NCBI RefSeq assembly: GCF_000006565.2
Contig: NC_031476.1
Location: 4,959,900-5,023,899 of the forward strand
Direction of reading: 5' to 3'
DNA: 64,000 nt
Source: Toxoplasma gondii ME49
Lineage: Eukaryota; Apicomplexa; Conoidasida; Eucoccidiorida; Sarcocystidae
The notes below the pieces were generated by a model. The model made no database searches and was not told the DNA's origin. It worked only from the letters and a program-made list of their open reading frames with translations. Shown here piece by piece: positions 23,717 to 35,049 of the stretch. The first letter of the stretch is position 1. Each line of letters begins with the position of its first letter. Made by a program: the position numbers and the translations under genes.

Positions 23717-25998
23717 CGATAGGTTGCGGCGGGTAACGCGTCACACCGTGCACTCCAAGGGTGCGAACAAGCGAGGTTTTCTGGGGAGTGTACACTGCGA
23801 GTTGGACTTCTGTGGTTGGGATCTGCGATTTTGAGAACTGGAGTGTTCAGGTTGTCGGATTCTGAGAAATGACTGACAAACGAGTCTCCCGTAGAGCAAG
23901 TCCTTCTCGTGACTGATGCAGTGAGCTACGAAGATGCCACCCCGACCCCGTAAAACCATTGACAACTCGCTTTTCGTAGTGCCCGAGCCAGGCACCCTCT
24001 GCAACTAGTTGCTCACTTGGAGAACGCGTCAGAGATGGTTCTGAAGAATCTGCCGAAACGCAAAAGTGAGGGTACACGCTGTCGAACAACTCCAACTCGG
24101 TTCGTAGGGTACCTTGACCGTCTGTAGTCGTGTTACGCAATCACTGAAGATGTGAAGTGTGAAGCTTCTGGCAACAAAGGAGCGTTTGTGCGCCTGCACC
24201 ACGGTAGCCCGCCGTTCTTCATTTACCCCCTCTCGGATGCGTCTGTGTTTACAAGGGTAACCTGTTTATAGAGTTATACCCTGACGTGCGGGCACTCTCG
24301 TACTGCTTTCCTAATCCCGCGCTGGTTGACCAATTCCGAGTTTAGCCGAAAAATTGACGCCAAGCGGATAGGCATCCCAACAGCAGTTTAACACCCATGA
24401 CTCCAGCTACACATTCTTTGAGCCATGTGAAAAAAATACAAACCCCAACATATCCTTAATCGTACAAACCGTATATATATACATATGTGTACATACATAT
24501 ATACGCACATATATATGTATGTGCACATTCATATATACGTATATATATATATATATATGTAAGTACGTTTATACATACATCTGTATATATATGCGGCTGG
24601 AACAGATTGGCAACAGCGTGAACGAGAAAGGGTGTTTCAAGGGGACGGGACCCGCGCCAGTGGCTACGAGGGTGTGGCATGCGAATCAAAGTTGCAAGTG
24701 TCATGCGTTTCAAGATGACGACAGTTTCGAAGGAATCATTGATTCCGATCGTTTTGGTTCAAACCGCCTTCTGCATTTGTACCTCGTTTCACAGGGCTGT
24801 ATGCAGACCTGCGTTTTTTGATCACGAATCTGTACGTAGGTGGGCATAGAACAGTGCGTCCATCGTTTTCTCTAGTCACGGTGACCCTCTTCGACAAGTG
24901 CGCTTTCTGCTGCACCACGAACTTCACACACAGCGGCCGAGATATAGCGACCCAAAAACTCTCCTTTCTAGAAGCAGGAAAGACAGGATGTGCTGCAGCA
25001 GCAGATTTTTCTCCCCGTTTCTAGCGTCGCGCACTGCTCCTTCAGAAGAGCAGCTTCTGCTCTGTCGCCACGCCTCGCCTCAGGCGCGACACTTGAGTAT
25101 ACAGGGCCCCTAGCAGTGAGAGTGATACATGGCATCCTCTTCAGACTGAACGCCTTTTCCGTTTCGCACCCCAGAAAGGCACCACACGGAATGCAGATTC
25201 CCTGGCGTCGCTGACGACCTTCCCGTAACAGACCCAAAACCCAGTCAGCCCTCGCGGTACGAGCAAGATCGAGTGGCGCACAACTCAGCGCCCACTGACT
25301 ATGCCTGACTATAAGCTACCGTACCAGAACGGGTGAGGCGTCTCTGGCTTTTCGATGGCAGCGATTTCCATCCCATTAGAAGTCAGTTGCGGTGTTCTGT
25401 TCGAAGATCGTTTGTTGAAGAGCCCGGTATTTCGTCCCTGGACATGCCGTTTTGCTTGCCCACGGCAACGTGAACTTCGCCTGCAAACTTTATCACGACA
25501 TCCCGGCGTTTTGCGCTTCCTTTTCACGCGTGTGCTGCCGTCTCTTCTCGGCGCCACAGACTTGGACCAAAAAGCTGCGAGGCGGACTCGACAGGCCGCA
25601 AAAACTCTACGCGGAGCAACCTTGGGGTAGGCGGCAAGCTCCACTGTTCAGCAGACGCAAACACACGAGTTTTCATCGGCGCAAATCCCGCAGTTGGGAG
25701 CCTGGGAGTTTGGGGTCCGCGATTTCGATTGATGTGGACACTCCGGTCACGTCTCGTTGCGTCGGATCCTGATGTCGCATTCGCGCTTCGCGATTTGTCG
25801 CTGGTCCGCCGTCGCTTCTCACCTGGTGTGTTTCTGGTGGTCAGCATTTCCCCCTTTGCTTTTTTCTGTGTCGAGATCGAGCGTTTTCCCACAAAAATCA
25901 AGCTGAGAACTTCCCCGACAGTTTGCCACGCGACAGACTCAGGTAGCCGCAACTTGAGCTCGCCGTGTGACGAGCTGAATGTACACTCGAGCATGTGA
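23717..25998 (+). CDS. Sam50/Omp85-like outer-membrane beta-barrel assembly protein
   Basis: Sam50 inserts beta-barrel proteins into the mitochondrial outer membrane. Supported exons: 23717-23814 (VHSKGANKRGFLGSVHCEL), 24009-24065 (AHLENASEMVLKNL), 24795-24835 (LYADLRFLITNLY), 25046-25115 (PRLASGATLEYTGPLA), 25289-25332 (MPDYKLPYQNG), 25421-25626 (ARYFVPGHAVLLAHGNVNF), 25652-25825 and 25943-25998 (TGA). Every join listed is phase-compatible, but at least one exon is missing between 24836 and 25045. The first three read as a POTRA module (strand, helix, strand, like the RLGIFRQVDVLI segment of animal SAM50). The 25046-25626 block resembles the start of an Omp85 barrel (PRRGALLKV... then an aromatic beta strand). 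Similarity is by eye and weak. The family call is an inference; the existence of a spliced + strand gene is better supported. Confidence 0.45.
24469..24592. repeat. TA/CATA microsatellite in intron
   Basis: Alternating TATA with GTACATA interruptions, between two proposed exons of the Sam50-like gene. Confidence 0.9.
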
Positions 25999-27556
25999 CT
26001 CTTTCACGGTTCGCGGTCGTTTGCGTGGCTGTGTACGCCTTCACCCTTTTTCTTTCGCAGTCCTTTCCCGCGCGGCTTCTCACCACTGAAGCTTACTGAT
26101 CTTGCCTTATCGCACTTTCACGCCGTTCTTCTCTCCCGCGGGGAGTCCGTTTCTGTGCGCGGTTTTCTTTGCGTCTGTTGACCAAGTGAAAAGGGAATGC
26201 AGTGCGTGCTCCTCTTTCTTTTTTCTCGCGACTCGTGTTTCTCCTGGTTACTTTCTCCAGTCCGCAGATCCGCGGAGCCCTCATCTGTCGTTGCTTGAGT
26301 TTGGAGCCGCCAGAGCTTCAAAAAGATAAGCAGCTGCTTCTGTCTGTGTGTGTGTCGTCTTTCGCCCTGGCATGCCCCCGTGTGTGTCTGTCAGTTAAAC
26401 AATTTTTTCCAGACGCTTTCTGAACCGCGCTTAAGGGTGCTCATATCGCTGGCCGTGAAGGAGGGAAACTATTTCTTAGGCTACGTACTCTTTCCTGTGC
26501 ATTTTTTCAGCCTCGGGAGTCCAACCGGGTCACATACATCGCTGGAAGAGTTGGCGTCGAGAAACACCAAGAAGCGCAGAATCGATCGCCGGGACGGCAG
26601 AAAGCAATCGTCAGTGCGCGAGACAGGGAAAAGACACAACGACAATGGCTGACGCCTTTGCAGTTCTGCGTTCAAGGGCTGGTGAAGTCGCCTTCCTTCA
26701 GCAGTGCCGCAACCAACTGTTCCTTCCCTCGCTGTCTCCCTCACGCGTCTCTCGTCCTGTAGAGCAAGGACCTGCGAACTCTCGCTTCTCTCGTCTCTCT
26801 GCAGTTGCATGTGAAACACCCGGGAGCGCCGGAGAGACAATGCGCGCCGTCGAAGCTTGCGGACCTCGAGACAAGATCTCCACCGGACAAAAGGAAGCAT
26901 ATTCTGAAGAACTGCCGCGCCGTCACCTGCGCAGACAAGTTGTTTCGTCGCAGGTGTCTCTGGAGGATCCCGCGCTGGGCTCGGCTTCGTCCTCGTGTTC
27001 AGACCTCTCCTTCAGACAAAAAGAGTCGACGAGCAGTTTCTTCTGCTTCGCTTCGGTCGTCTCCCCTCTTGTCTCGGCCGTCTGTTAAGACAAGAGGGAG
27101 TTGCCGACCGGCAGGCCTCTCTTTTTCCTCATCTACACTCTTGCCCTCTATCCTTCGAATTGCAAGTCTCGTGTCGGTCCTTGCATTTGCTTTTTCGCCT
27201 CTGTCGCTCTCGTCGCAGGCGGTCTGCCGTCTCCGACCCCGACTCTGTACGACCGATTCCTTCGCCTCGGTTCTCCCAAGGAGAGTCTGGCGTCCAGCTC
27301 CTTTTCTCTCGCTTCGTTTCCGTCTCCTCCACAGGGATCCGAGCCTGCAGCGTTTCGAAGCGCGTGGTGCCACAGGGCTGCGTTCGAGTGGCTGAACCAT
27401 CCAGACGAGAGGACGACCTTTTCGCGCCTTCGCAGTTGACGGACTGCGCATGTTCCACAGGGCAGACCCCAGAAAGACTGCTCTGTGCTTTCTCATCGGC
27501 AAGTGACTGCCTGCCTGCGCGTCGCCAGTCGCGCTCGAGTTCCTTCTGGAGACACC
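25999..27556 (+). promoter_or_regulatory. Promoter and 5' leader of the TMEM65-GAF gene
   Basis: C/T-rich sequence with frames open in several phases (for example ATG at 26645, MADAFAVLRSRAGEV, in a good ACAATGG context). No splice route joins these to the main ORF in an obvious way. The 26645 ATG could be an upstream ORF or an alternative first exon. Confidence 0.4.
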
Positions 27557-29908
27557 ATGGCGACTCGAATCTTCACTTCCAGTGCGGTACATACAGCCCG
27601 TCGGGTGCAGTGCACCAAGACGAGGTCTCGCTCTCGTCGCTCTTCCTTCTCTTCGCCTTGCCTTGCCTCGAAGACTGGCGCCAGTTTCTTTCCGTGGAGC
27701 CTCCCTCACTCGTTTGCTCGCCCAACGTCTTCCACGCGACCTCCGCCTCCGCCTTCGTTTCCAACCACACCTTCCGGAACGGACTCTCCGGGCGAACCTC
27801 GGAGCTCGTGGTGTACCTTTCAAATGCATGCGAAACCTTGCGCGTATCCGTCTTTGCTCTCGGCGCCTCTTCTCTCTGCGCGTCTGCGGCGATCCGTCAC
27901 GCGTTCCTGTCTGAAGGCCCTGGCGACGACGTCGCTGTGCCCCCCTCTGAGGGAGATCAAGGCGTCCGCTGCATCCGCTGCATCCGCTGCATCCGCTGCT
28001 CGGCCCACCACTCTCCCTTTCGCATCTCCCTCGTCGACTCATGCGCCCTGCCCGACGCTCCTCCTCTCGCCTTCCTGCAATCTCCTCCTTGCGTCTTCTC
28101 CGTGCCCTCTCCTCCCCTCTCCTTGTGCGACTGCTTCCTCTCCTCCACCTGCTGCCTCTCCTCCACCTGCTGCCTCTCCTCCACCTGCTGCCTCTGCTGC
28201 CTCTGCTTCCTCTCCTCCACCTGCTTCCTCTCCTCCACCTGCTTCCTCTGCTTCCTCTGCTTCCTCTCCTCCACCTGCTTCCTCTGCTTCCTCTGCTTCC
28301 TCTCCTCCCGCTGTTGGCGCTGCTTCTGCGCCGTCGTCTGCGGAGACGCTGAAGGGCCCGCTGACATGGGAGGAATGGTGGCATGTGTTTGGTTTCTGCG
28401 CGTTGCCCATGGTAGCGTTTGGGGTGATGGACCAGTTCATCATGATTCGTTTGGGAGAGTTCGTCGACGCGACTCTGGGCGTGACGTTCGGCCTGGCGAC
28501 GCTTTCGGCGGCCGCAGTCGGGCAGCTGTGCAGCGACACCGCAGGCGTCGTGTTTGGGAGCACAATTGAATCCGTCGCGCAGAGAGTGGGCGTCACCACC
28601 CCCCCGTTCGACATCTACAGCAAGCGGGCGCCGTCCTCGACGCAGGTAGTACGGACGCTCGGCGCAGCGTGTGGAGTTGCGTTCGGCTGTCTCTTGGGGA
28701 TGAGTCAGCTGCTGTTCATGGACTTGGATCGCTCGGAGAGACTGAAGAAGCAGCAGCGACTCGACGCGATCTTCCAGATGGTCGTCCAAGACTGCCCCCA
28801 GCTGCTTGGCTGTGAGCGAGCAACGCTGTTCGTCTACGACAAGACTCGAAACGAGGTATGGTCGAAGGCGATCTTCGGCCTCGAACATGCGACGCGAATC
28901 GACAAGAACGCACAGGAAAAGTCTCTGACGACGTGGATCCTCGAACACAAGCAACTGGTGAACTGTCCAGACGCCCGCAGCGACCCGCGCTTCAATCCGC
29001 AGTTCGACGAAAAACACAAGGCATGCACCAGGTCGATTCTCGCCGCACCGGTCTTCGGCAAAGACGGAGACGTCATCGCCGTCTTGACATGCTTCAACAA
29101 ACAGAGGAAGGGGAAAGAAGACGAACGGAAAGAAGACGAACGGAGAGAAGAGGGGAGAGAGAGACCGGAGAGAAGAGGGGAGCAACGGCCGCAGGAAGTA
29201 CCGGCGGTGCAGAAGCAAGCGAAGAGTCGTGGAGAAACTGAAGACGCACTCGCGTTCACGGTGGAGGACGAGAAAGTGATTCGTCTCTTGAGCAAGAACC
29301 TCGCGTTGTTCATGGACACGTTCGACTACGGGGCAACTGAAGATCAGAAGGTGATTGCCCTTCCTTTCCAGGGAGAAGAAGACTCTGCTCTCGCAGCTCG
29401 CGCTGGGCCTTCTGCCGACGCGGTGCCGGCCGAGGCTGCAGCTGGGACTCCGCAAGGAAATGCACGTTCGGAAGAGCAGAAAGGCGAAGCCTCCGCGAAA
29501 CAGGGGGGGGGACTGGAGACACAGAAGCTGCAGGCTGAAGAAGAAGCAGAGGACCAAACGAGGAAGGAGAAGAAAGAAAAGAGAGAGGAAGAAGAGAAAC
29601 GCAAGGTGGTGAAGGAGAAGTCCGCAGTATCGGGCGAGGCCCTACTGAGGGCAAAACTGCTTTCTTGGTTCACTCGGAAACAGCCGGAGAAACCAAGTAC
29701 TGAGGAAGCTGCACAGTCAGCGGACGCAGGGAAAACGGAGTCCGCGGCAACGAACTCGACGCGCGAAGAGGCTGTTCTCATCTCGCGCTTCGACTTGCCA
29801 CTGTTGGGCGCGCCTGTCCCCGAACCCAAAGAAGAACTGGAGAAACCGAAAAACCTGTTTTGGTGGACTGGGAAACGCGAGAAGAAGCCCCAAGAACCGA
29901 GTGTCTAG
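27557..29908 (+). CDS. TMEM65-domain and GAF-domain fusion protein, probably mitochondrial
   Basis: Single-exon CDS of 783 residues; start ACACCATGG is a good Kozak match, stop TAG. Residues 1-40 are rich in Arg/Ser and lack acids (MATRIFTSSAVHTARR), like a mitochondrial presequence. Residues about 130-265 are Ser/Pro/Ala repeats. Residues about 271-390 match TMEM65: two or three membrane spans with FGVMDQFIMIRLGEFVD, LGVTFGLATLSAAAVGQLCSD, and VRTLGAACGVAFGCLLGM. TMEM65 is a mitochondrial inner-membrane protein linked to sodium-calcium handling in animals. Residues about 393-590 form a GAF domain (CERATLFVYDKTRNEVW, DPRFNPQFDEKH, FGKDGDVIAVLTCFNK) interrupted by a Lys/Glu/Arg insertion (about 516-568). 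The tail is acidic/basic low complexity ending FWWTGKREKK. A ligand-sensing regulatory role for the GAF is inferred. Confidence 0.9.
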   Translation: MATRIFTSSAVHTARRVQCTKTRSRSRRSSFSSPCLASKTGASFFPWSLPHSFARPTSSTRPPPPPSFPTTPSGTDSPGEPRSSWCTFQMHAKPCAYPSLLSAPLLSARLRRSVTRSCLKALATTSLCPPLREIKASAASAASAASAARPTTLPFASPSSTHAPCPTLLLSPSCNLLLASSPCPLLPSPCATASSPPPAASPPPAASPPPAASAASASSPPPASSPPPASSASSASSPPPASSASSASSPPAVGAASAPSSAETLKGPLTWEEWWHVFGFCALPMVAFGVMDQFIMIRLGEFVDATLGVTFGLATLSAAAVGQLCSDTAGVVFGSTIESVAQRVGVTTPPFDIYSKRAPSSTQVVRTLGAACGVAFGCLLGMSQLLFMDLDRSERLKKQQRLDAIFQMVVQDCPQLLGCERATLFVYDKTRNEVWSKAIFGLEHATRIDKNAQEKSLTTWILEHKQLVNCPDARSDPRFNPQFDEKHKACTRSILAAPVFGKDGDVIAVLTCFNKQRKGKEDERKEDERREEGRERPERRGEQRPQEVPAVQKQAKSRGETEDALAFTVEDEKVIRLLSKNLALFMDTFDYGATEDQKVIALPFQGEEDSALAARAGPSADAVPAEAAAGTPQGNARSEEQKGEASAKQGGGLETQKLQAEEEAEDQTRKEKKEKREEEEKRKVVKEKSAVSGEALLRAKLLSWFTRKQPEKPSTEEAAQSADAGKTESAATNSTREEAVLISRFDLPLLGAPVPEPKEELEKPKNLFWWTGKREKKPQEPSV
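27961..28318 (+). repeat. In-frame Ser/Ala/Pro tandem repeats
   Basis: Three GCATCCGCT units near 27968-27997, then CCTCCACCTGCTGC / CTTCCTCTG units from 28134. They encode SAASAASAA and SSPPPAA repeats in the linker between presequence and membrane domain of the TMEM65-GAF protein. Confidence 0.9.
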
Positions 29909-31350
29909 ACAGCGGAACCTCGACGACATACTCGAAAAACGCAAACACGACTCTGTTGCTTTCCGAGCTCTGTTGTTAGAGACTTGCATCTCGTCTCTAG
30001 CTAAGGAGTGAGGAAGAGTTACTGTCGCTTCTTTCTCCCATTCTGTTAGAGTTGCTGTCTCGTATGGGGTGTGCTTTTCCCTTTGGCTTTTCTTTGGGCA
30101 AGAACGACGTGCGTCGCAAGGTCGCTCTCCGTCGCTACAAGAGAGCGAAGCAGCGACTTCCTCGGATGCAGAGAAACTCCAGAAAACAAGTTCCACAAAT
30201 GGGGAGGAGAGCGAAAAGTGGATGAAGAAAGAAGGGAAGAGCGTAACTAACGAATGAAAAGGAGGAAGGAGGGAAAACTCAAAGGAGAAGGCATAAACGA
30301 AAGAAGCGGAAAGAACACGATGACGGGAAGAAAGGCAGCGCTAGGAGATGTGACAAGCGCATGCTCTTCTTTGTGATATAGAAAGGCAGCTGTATGTACA
30401 CCGCATCGCCGCTTTAACTCTCGGGCGCCGTGCTCTCTGCATATTCGGCTTTTCTCTTGCTTGTCTATCGTCCTCTTTGCGGAGATTTTTCGCCGCAGTT
30501 TCTCTCGGTTTTCGCAACTCAACTAGGGAATGAGTGAGGCCATCCAAGTTGTGGCGCTCCGATTTTATTGGATTGCTGCATGCGTTTTCGCCGAGACTCT
30601 TGCTCTCGGTACCAATCGAGAGGACCTATTCAGGAAATTGCTCTGCTGCTTTTCAGTGGTCCTCGCAGTGTGTTAGCTGGCCTTCATTTGCCCTCGAGAG
30701 ACGGGTGCTTCCTCTTGCTCAGAAAGGGAACAGGGCCTAGAGAAAAATGTTTTGCGACGCAGTTCTTTTCACTTTGCATGAAAACGGAACGAAAAAACTC
30801 TTCTGTGCGCGGATGACGGGGGAAAGTTTCGAAAGAAGCATCTCCGATCAAAGAACTCTGCAGTCGCTCAAGCCGAACAAACGCAGAGACGCTTCTTGTT
30901 GATGTGCATGCTCATATACGTCTACTTTCCACATGTCTATATTTGTACATAACTCTATATGTGAATATATGAAGCTCTACATATGCCTCGGTATATGCAT
31001 TCTATCTGTACCGCTTTATGTGCGTGCTTGCGTACTCATATCGCTATATTTGAATGCATCTGAATACATATATATATATATATATGCATGCATGTATGTA
31101 TATGTATAAGCATTTGTACACACAGACGCACGCATGCATGCAAGCATACCTGTGTGTGTCTGTGTTTGTCTTTTTTTCTGTATGTGTGCGTAGGAGATGC
31201 ACTTACGTGTGCGTATCTCTGTTCGTACAGATACCTGCATGCACTGTATATATATATATATATATATATATGGAACTGGAAATGAACGTTTGTATATTTG
31301 TAGGCGTAGAGGTTTGCGATGCAGGAGGGTTGTTCCTTTTGTCTAAGAAC
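29909..31350. other. 3' UTR and spacer
   Basis: Downstream of the TMEM65-GAF stop. It contains a partial copy of the TGTATGTACACC word near 30392 and a TA tract at 31068-31085. No coding exon recognised. Confidence 0.5.
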
Positions 31351-31635
31351 ATGCTGGTCTCTCTGAGTCGACTCGCGTTTCGTCTGTGCCGCTCCACGAA
31401 CTCGCTGCTGAGAGAGACTTGTTGGGGAATCCCTTTGATGGACCGTGGAGTTCTCTTAACGTCCTGACCTACTTCGTACTGACTCGAATACCTGCGGTCG
31501 TGGTGTCTCTGCACGGCGCGCGCCGCTGGTCTCTGCAGCTTCGCGTCCACGGCTTTGTCGAATTTTCAGGCGGTCGACGGAAAGAGCGCAAAAGAGGAAA
31601 GGTATTTGTTTATATGCGTGAATCTATCTATCTAT

Positions 31636-31687
<52 letters not shown>

Positions 31688-32623
31688 TGCGTGTCGAGCT
31701 ATTTGCATGCGTACAAACGTCTTTTCGTGCAACTGCGGATAGAGAACCGTACGTAGGATGTGGACTTCAAGGCATTGACTGGGTCCTTCGGGAGGCTCCA
31801 GAGAGCTGTGCGTCGATCGTGTAGTCTTTATACAGGCTTGTCGCGGCGGACTGGGCAGCAAGGGATTCAGGAACTGGAGAGGGCTTCGCAGAGGCAGCCG
31901 CCAAACTCCGGTGTGTCTCCTTTAGAAAGGCGACTCTCCTGACGCGCTGGCAGGTAACTGCCGGCACTCCTCTGGGGTGTATGTACAGCTGAGAACAACC
32001 TGGGGAGAAGCGAGAGAGAAGGAAGCAGGTTGGGGAGAAAACCTTTCTTTGCTTTGTTTCGTGGATAGAGACAGTGTGTGGAACTGTGTCGTTTTCGGCA
32101 GAGCGGTTGTCTCCTTGTGCCTCTCGCTGTTTCCTTTGTTCGGAGTTTTTTTGCTTCTGTTGTGGGCTTGTCGATCAGTGGGTGTTGTCTCTGGGAAAGC
32201 CTCGTTTCGTTGTACGCCGGCCTGCGTTCGGGCAGCAGACACAACGCCTTTTTTTCGGCGTTTTCTTCTTCTCAGAGTGATCTCGTGCAACAGGTTGCAG
32301 CGCAGTGCTTGTTTTCGCTTCCTTGTCTCTGCCGCCGCAGACGAAACTTTGTTTCTCTCCGACCTTCTGCCTTTTGCTGGAAGCCCGATGACACAGCACA
32401 CCCTTGTGACTGCGGCGGCCGCGCGCCGCCCCCCGTGTCTCGATACCGCATCCGCTCTTCGCGCCTTGATTCCTCTCTCCTTCGAAAACCGGAGAAAAAA
32501 GTTAAGCCTGCTTCTTCAGGCAGGTCCATAGAAACAGGAAGCCGCGGGCGACTCGCGCGGTCTCAACCGTACACAACGAAGCAGAGAGACTTTGAGTGGA
32601 GAGACAGCAGAGATGACAAGTAG
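31351..32623 (+). CDS. Small hypothetical protein with presequence-like N-terminus
   Basis: Four phase-matched exons: 31351-31460 (ATG; MLVSLSRLAFRLCRSTN), 31539-31601 (NFQAVDGKSAKEE, donor GTATTT), 31836-31953 (LVAADWAARDSGTGEGFAEA, donor GTAACT), 32276-32623 (SDLVQQVAAQCLFS, TAG). The product is 212 residues. The Arg/Ser/Leu start without acids resembles a mitochondrial presequence. The third exon is the most protein-like. The last exon is Arg-rich and has a second open frame (DETLFLSDLLPFAGS) that could be the true one. The donor after 31460 is weak. No family recognised. Confidence 0.4.
31638..31682. repeat. (TA)n microsatellite, about 22 units
   Basis: Longest pure TA run in this part of the window, within the proposed intron 31602-31835. 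Confidence 0.95.
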
Positions 32624-33989
32624 CAGTGGATCGTTCGACGGGAGAAGGCACGTCCTTCAGAAACGTTCTGCGAGGATAAACCCGTTTTCTTCGAGATTCA
32701 CGGAAGGACAAAAGGCGCATCTGCGCCCCCGCGCCAGTCCACGTATACTCGTTTCGCTTGTACCTCTTTCTCGATCTTCAAAGCTCGCTTCGTCCTGCAT
32801 TTTTTGGAATGGCAGCTAATATAGGCGTAGATACATATATATATATATATATATGTAGACATGTCGGTCTCTCCAGCTTTCTTTCTTTACATACTTCTTT
32901 CTAGGTAAGGTCTTTCTTGCCCCCTCTCCTCGTGTTCTTAGTATCGTCACGAAGATAGACCAGCATTCATTCTCTTTCATTCATAGACCCCTGCTACAAA
33001 TAATATATCTTTATATATATATATATATATGCATTTGTTTTGAATAACATCTGAGACAGAGGGCGGGCCGCTAACTGAGAAGGCCATGGGCGTTTTGAGG
33101 AGCCCGCGAAAAAACAGGTTGCCGCTTCACCACATTTTTTTTCTCTCGCACTCTCAGCGCATGCAGACGCCACGCGTGCTGACGAACTCCTCGCTCTGCG
33201 GACGCACCCGAAGCAAGGTTAACGAACGAATTCCATGCTACGTATCTTCTATACACACATGAATAAAAACATGCATATATACGTGAAGAAATAAGTGAAT
33301 AAGTACAATAATAAATATATGAATAAATAAGTGAATAAATATATGAGTAAATATATGAATAAATATATGAATAAGTACATTAATAAATATATGAATAAGG
33401 ATACGAAAAAAAGCATGAGAATACCTGCGTGAATGCATGTGCGTCTGGACGCGTCTGCATGGAGGAATGAACAGAAGCGTTGTTCTGCAGTTTCCTGTGG
33501 AAGCATGTCCACTGAATTCTGCAGATGATTCTTCTCTACGCAAACACGCTGCAGCACCTGGAAGTGAGACGGCGCACAGCGGGCGGCGACGCGAAGATGA
33601 GAAAAAGAGAACGAACGCTGGGGATAAAAAGAGAATTCAACAGCTTTTGGAATGGAACGCGGACGCCGAAAATTGGAGGGGAACGGAGAAGGAGGGAAGC
33701 AGAGAGGGGAATGGAATGTGAAGAGAGAAAAAAAGAGATGAAAAGAGCGAAGGCCCAGAGCAGGATCGTGGCCACGCTGAGGCGCATGTGGAAAAGGAGG
33801 CACCTTCAAAACAATAAAAAGAAGTATTTTTCCAAGGGAAATGAAGGTGAAAAAGCGAAGACAGAGAAGACAGCACGCCTGTTCAGTCCAGGTACGTACA
33901 TGGAAAACAAAGAATTCTAAATCCCACATATATTCGTCCCTACGAAAATACCTATTATAACATTTACACGGATATCTATTTACCCAGAA

Positions 33990-34022
<33 letters not shown>

Positions 34023-34045
34023 CTTGCATGTATACAATCATATCT
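32624..34045. other. Intergenic, repeat-rich
   Basis: Contains TA tracts at 32836-32855 and 33012-33031, an AT-rich 12-mer array (33258-33410) and another TA tract near 33990-34013. A purine-rich frame at 33525-33920 (+) is probably the complement of C/T-rich - strand 3' UTR. No gene called. Confidence 0.5.
33258..33410. repeat. AT-rich tandem repeat, unit ATATATGAATAA
   Basis: About twelve imperfect copies of a 12-base unit (TGAATAAATATA and variants with AGTAC or GTG), distinct from the simple TA tracts elsewhere. Confidence 0.85.
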
Positions 34046-35005
34046 TTACCACTCGTCGTCCTTGATAGTCACCATTCCAGGTTTCATTTTTTCGACTTCT
34101 GTTTGCGTTGAACCCTCTATTTCTTTTTCACTGTCAAGTTCGCGACGTTCTCGCGTCTCTCCATCTTCTTGCCTCCTTTTCTTGGAAACAGTTTCTTCTT
34201 CCCGACCTGGCCCCGGCTGTCCATACACATGAGACGCCGCTGAAGGCGGGAGAGACGGAGAATCTGAGCTTTGCCTTTGTGTCGAACGCGGGCCACAGGC
34301 CAGTGTCTCTCTCTCTTCTTCAGACGCTTCTTCTGCTTCTCGAATTCTCTTTCCTCGCGTTCTTCTCCTCTCTCGACATTCCTCTTCTCTCTCTGGATCT
34401 CCCGCGTCTTCTCGCTCTTCCTCTTCTGTGTCTTCTTCTTCTCTTTCTTCTTCTCGGTGGTGGCCTCGGCGCCCGGCAATCTTTGCGGCGTTTCGCAGTT
34501 CTGTTTTTTTCGTTTTTCGTCTTTTGCGTCGCTCGCGCGCGTGTCGGTTCTTCTCCTGAGCCTCGAGAATTCTCCGGTGTCTCTGCAGTTGGAACTCCTC
34601 AGCCTCGACTTTCTTTCTCCAGTCCGCCTCCATTTCTTCCAGACGCTTCAGCTCCGCGTTTCGCGACATGCGGTATCGGTCGAAGAAGTCACTGCCTGCG
34701 AAGAACGAAAAGCTCGAGAGAGACGCTGAGAGGATGTGCGAGGAAGGCAGACGCGCGCAGCGAGCGCGAAGGCGCTGGAGGGGATCGGACACAAAGAAAA
34801 ACCAGCACAAAACGACGGAGAAAAAACAGCGGGAAGGAAACGAGAGAAAACGAGAGAAAAGAAAAAACGACGCAAGGAAGGAAATCTCGGCCCGGTCCCA
34901 CAACCATCTGCTTGCAGTCTCCTGACTTCGGTATCTTTACATTCACTTGAACACACATGTGCAAAAGAATACAAATACATACACATATAAATATATATAA
35001 ATATA

Positions 35006-35049
<44 letters not shown>

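Noticed and set aside
25524..25994. 156-codon - strand frame starting MLECTFSSSHGEL
   Set aside because: Initially attractive as a ubiquitin-like start, but it is antisense to + strand exons that join in phase with good splice sites and read as a Sam50-like protein.
26999..29557. 852-codon open frame on - strand
   Set aside because: It is the antisense of the TMEM65-GAF gene. The product is Arg/Ser/Glu low complexity, and the + strand frame has clear domain homology.
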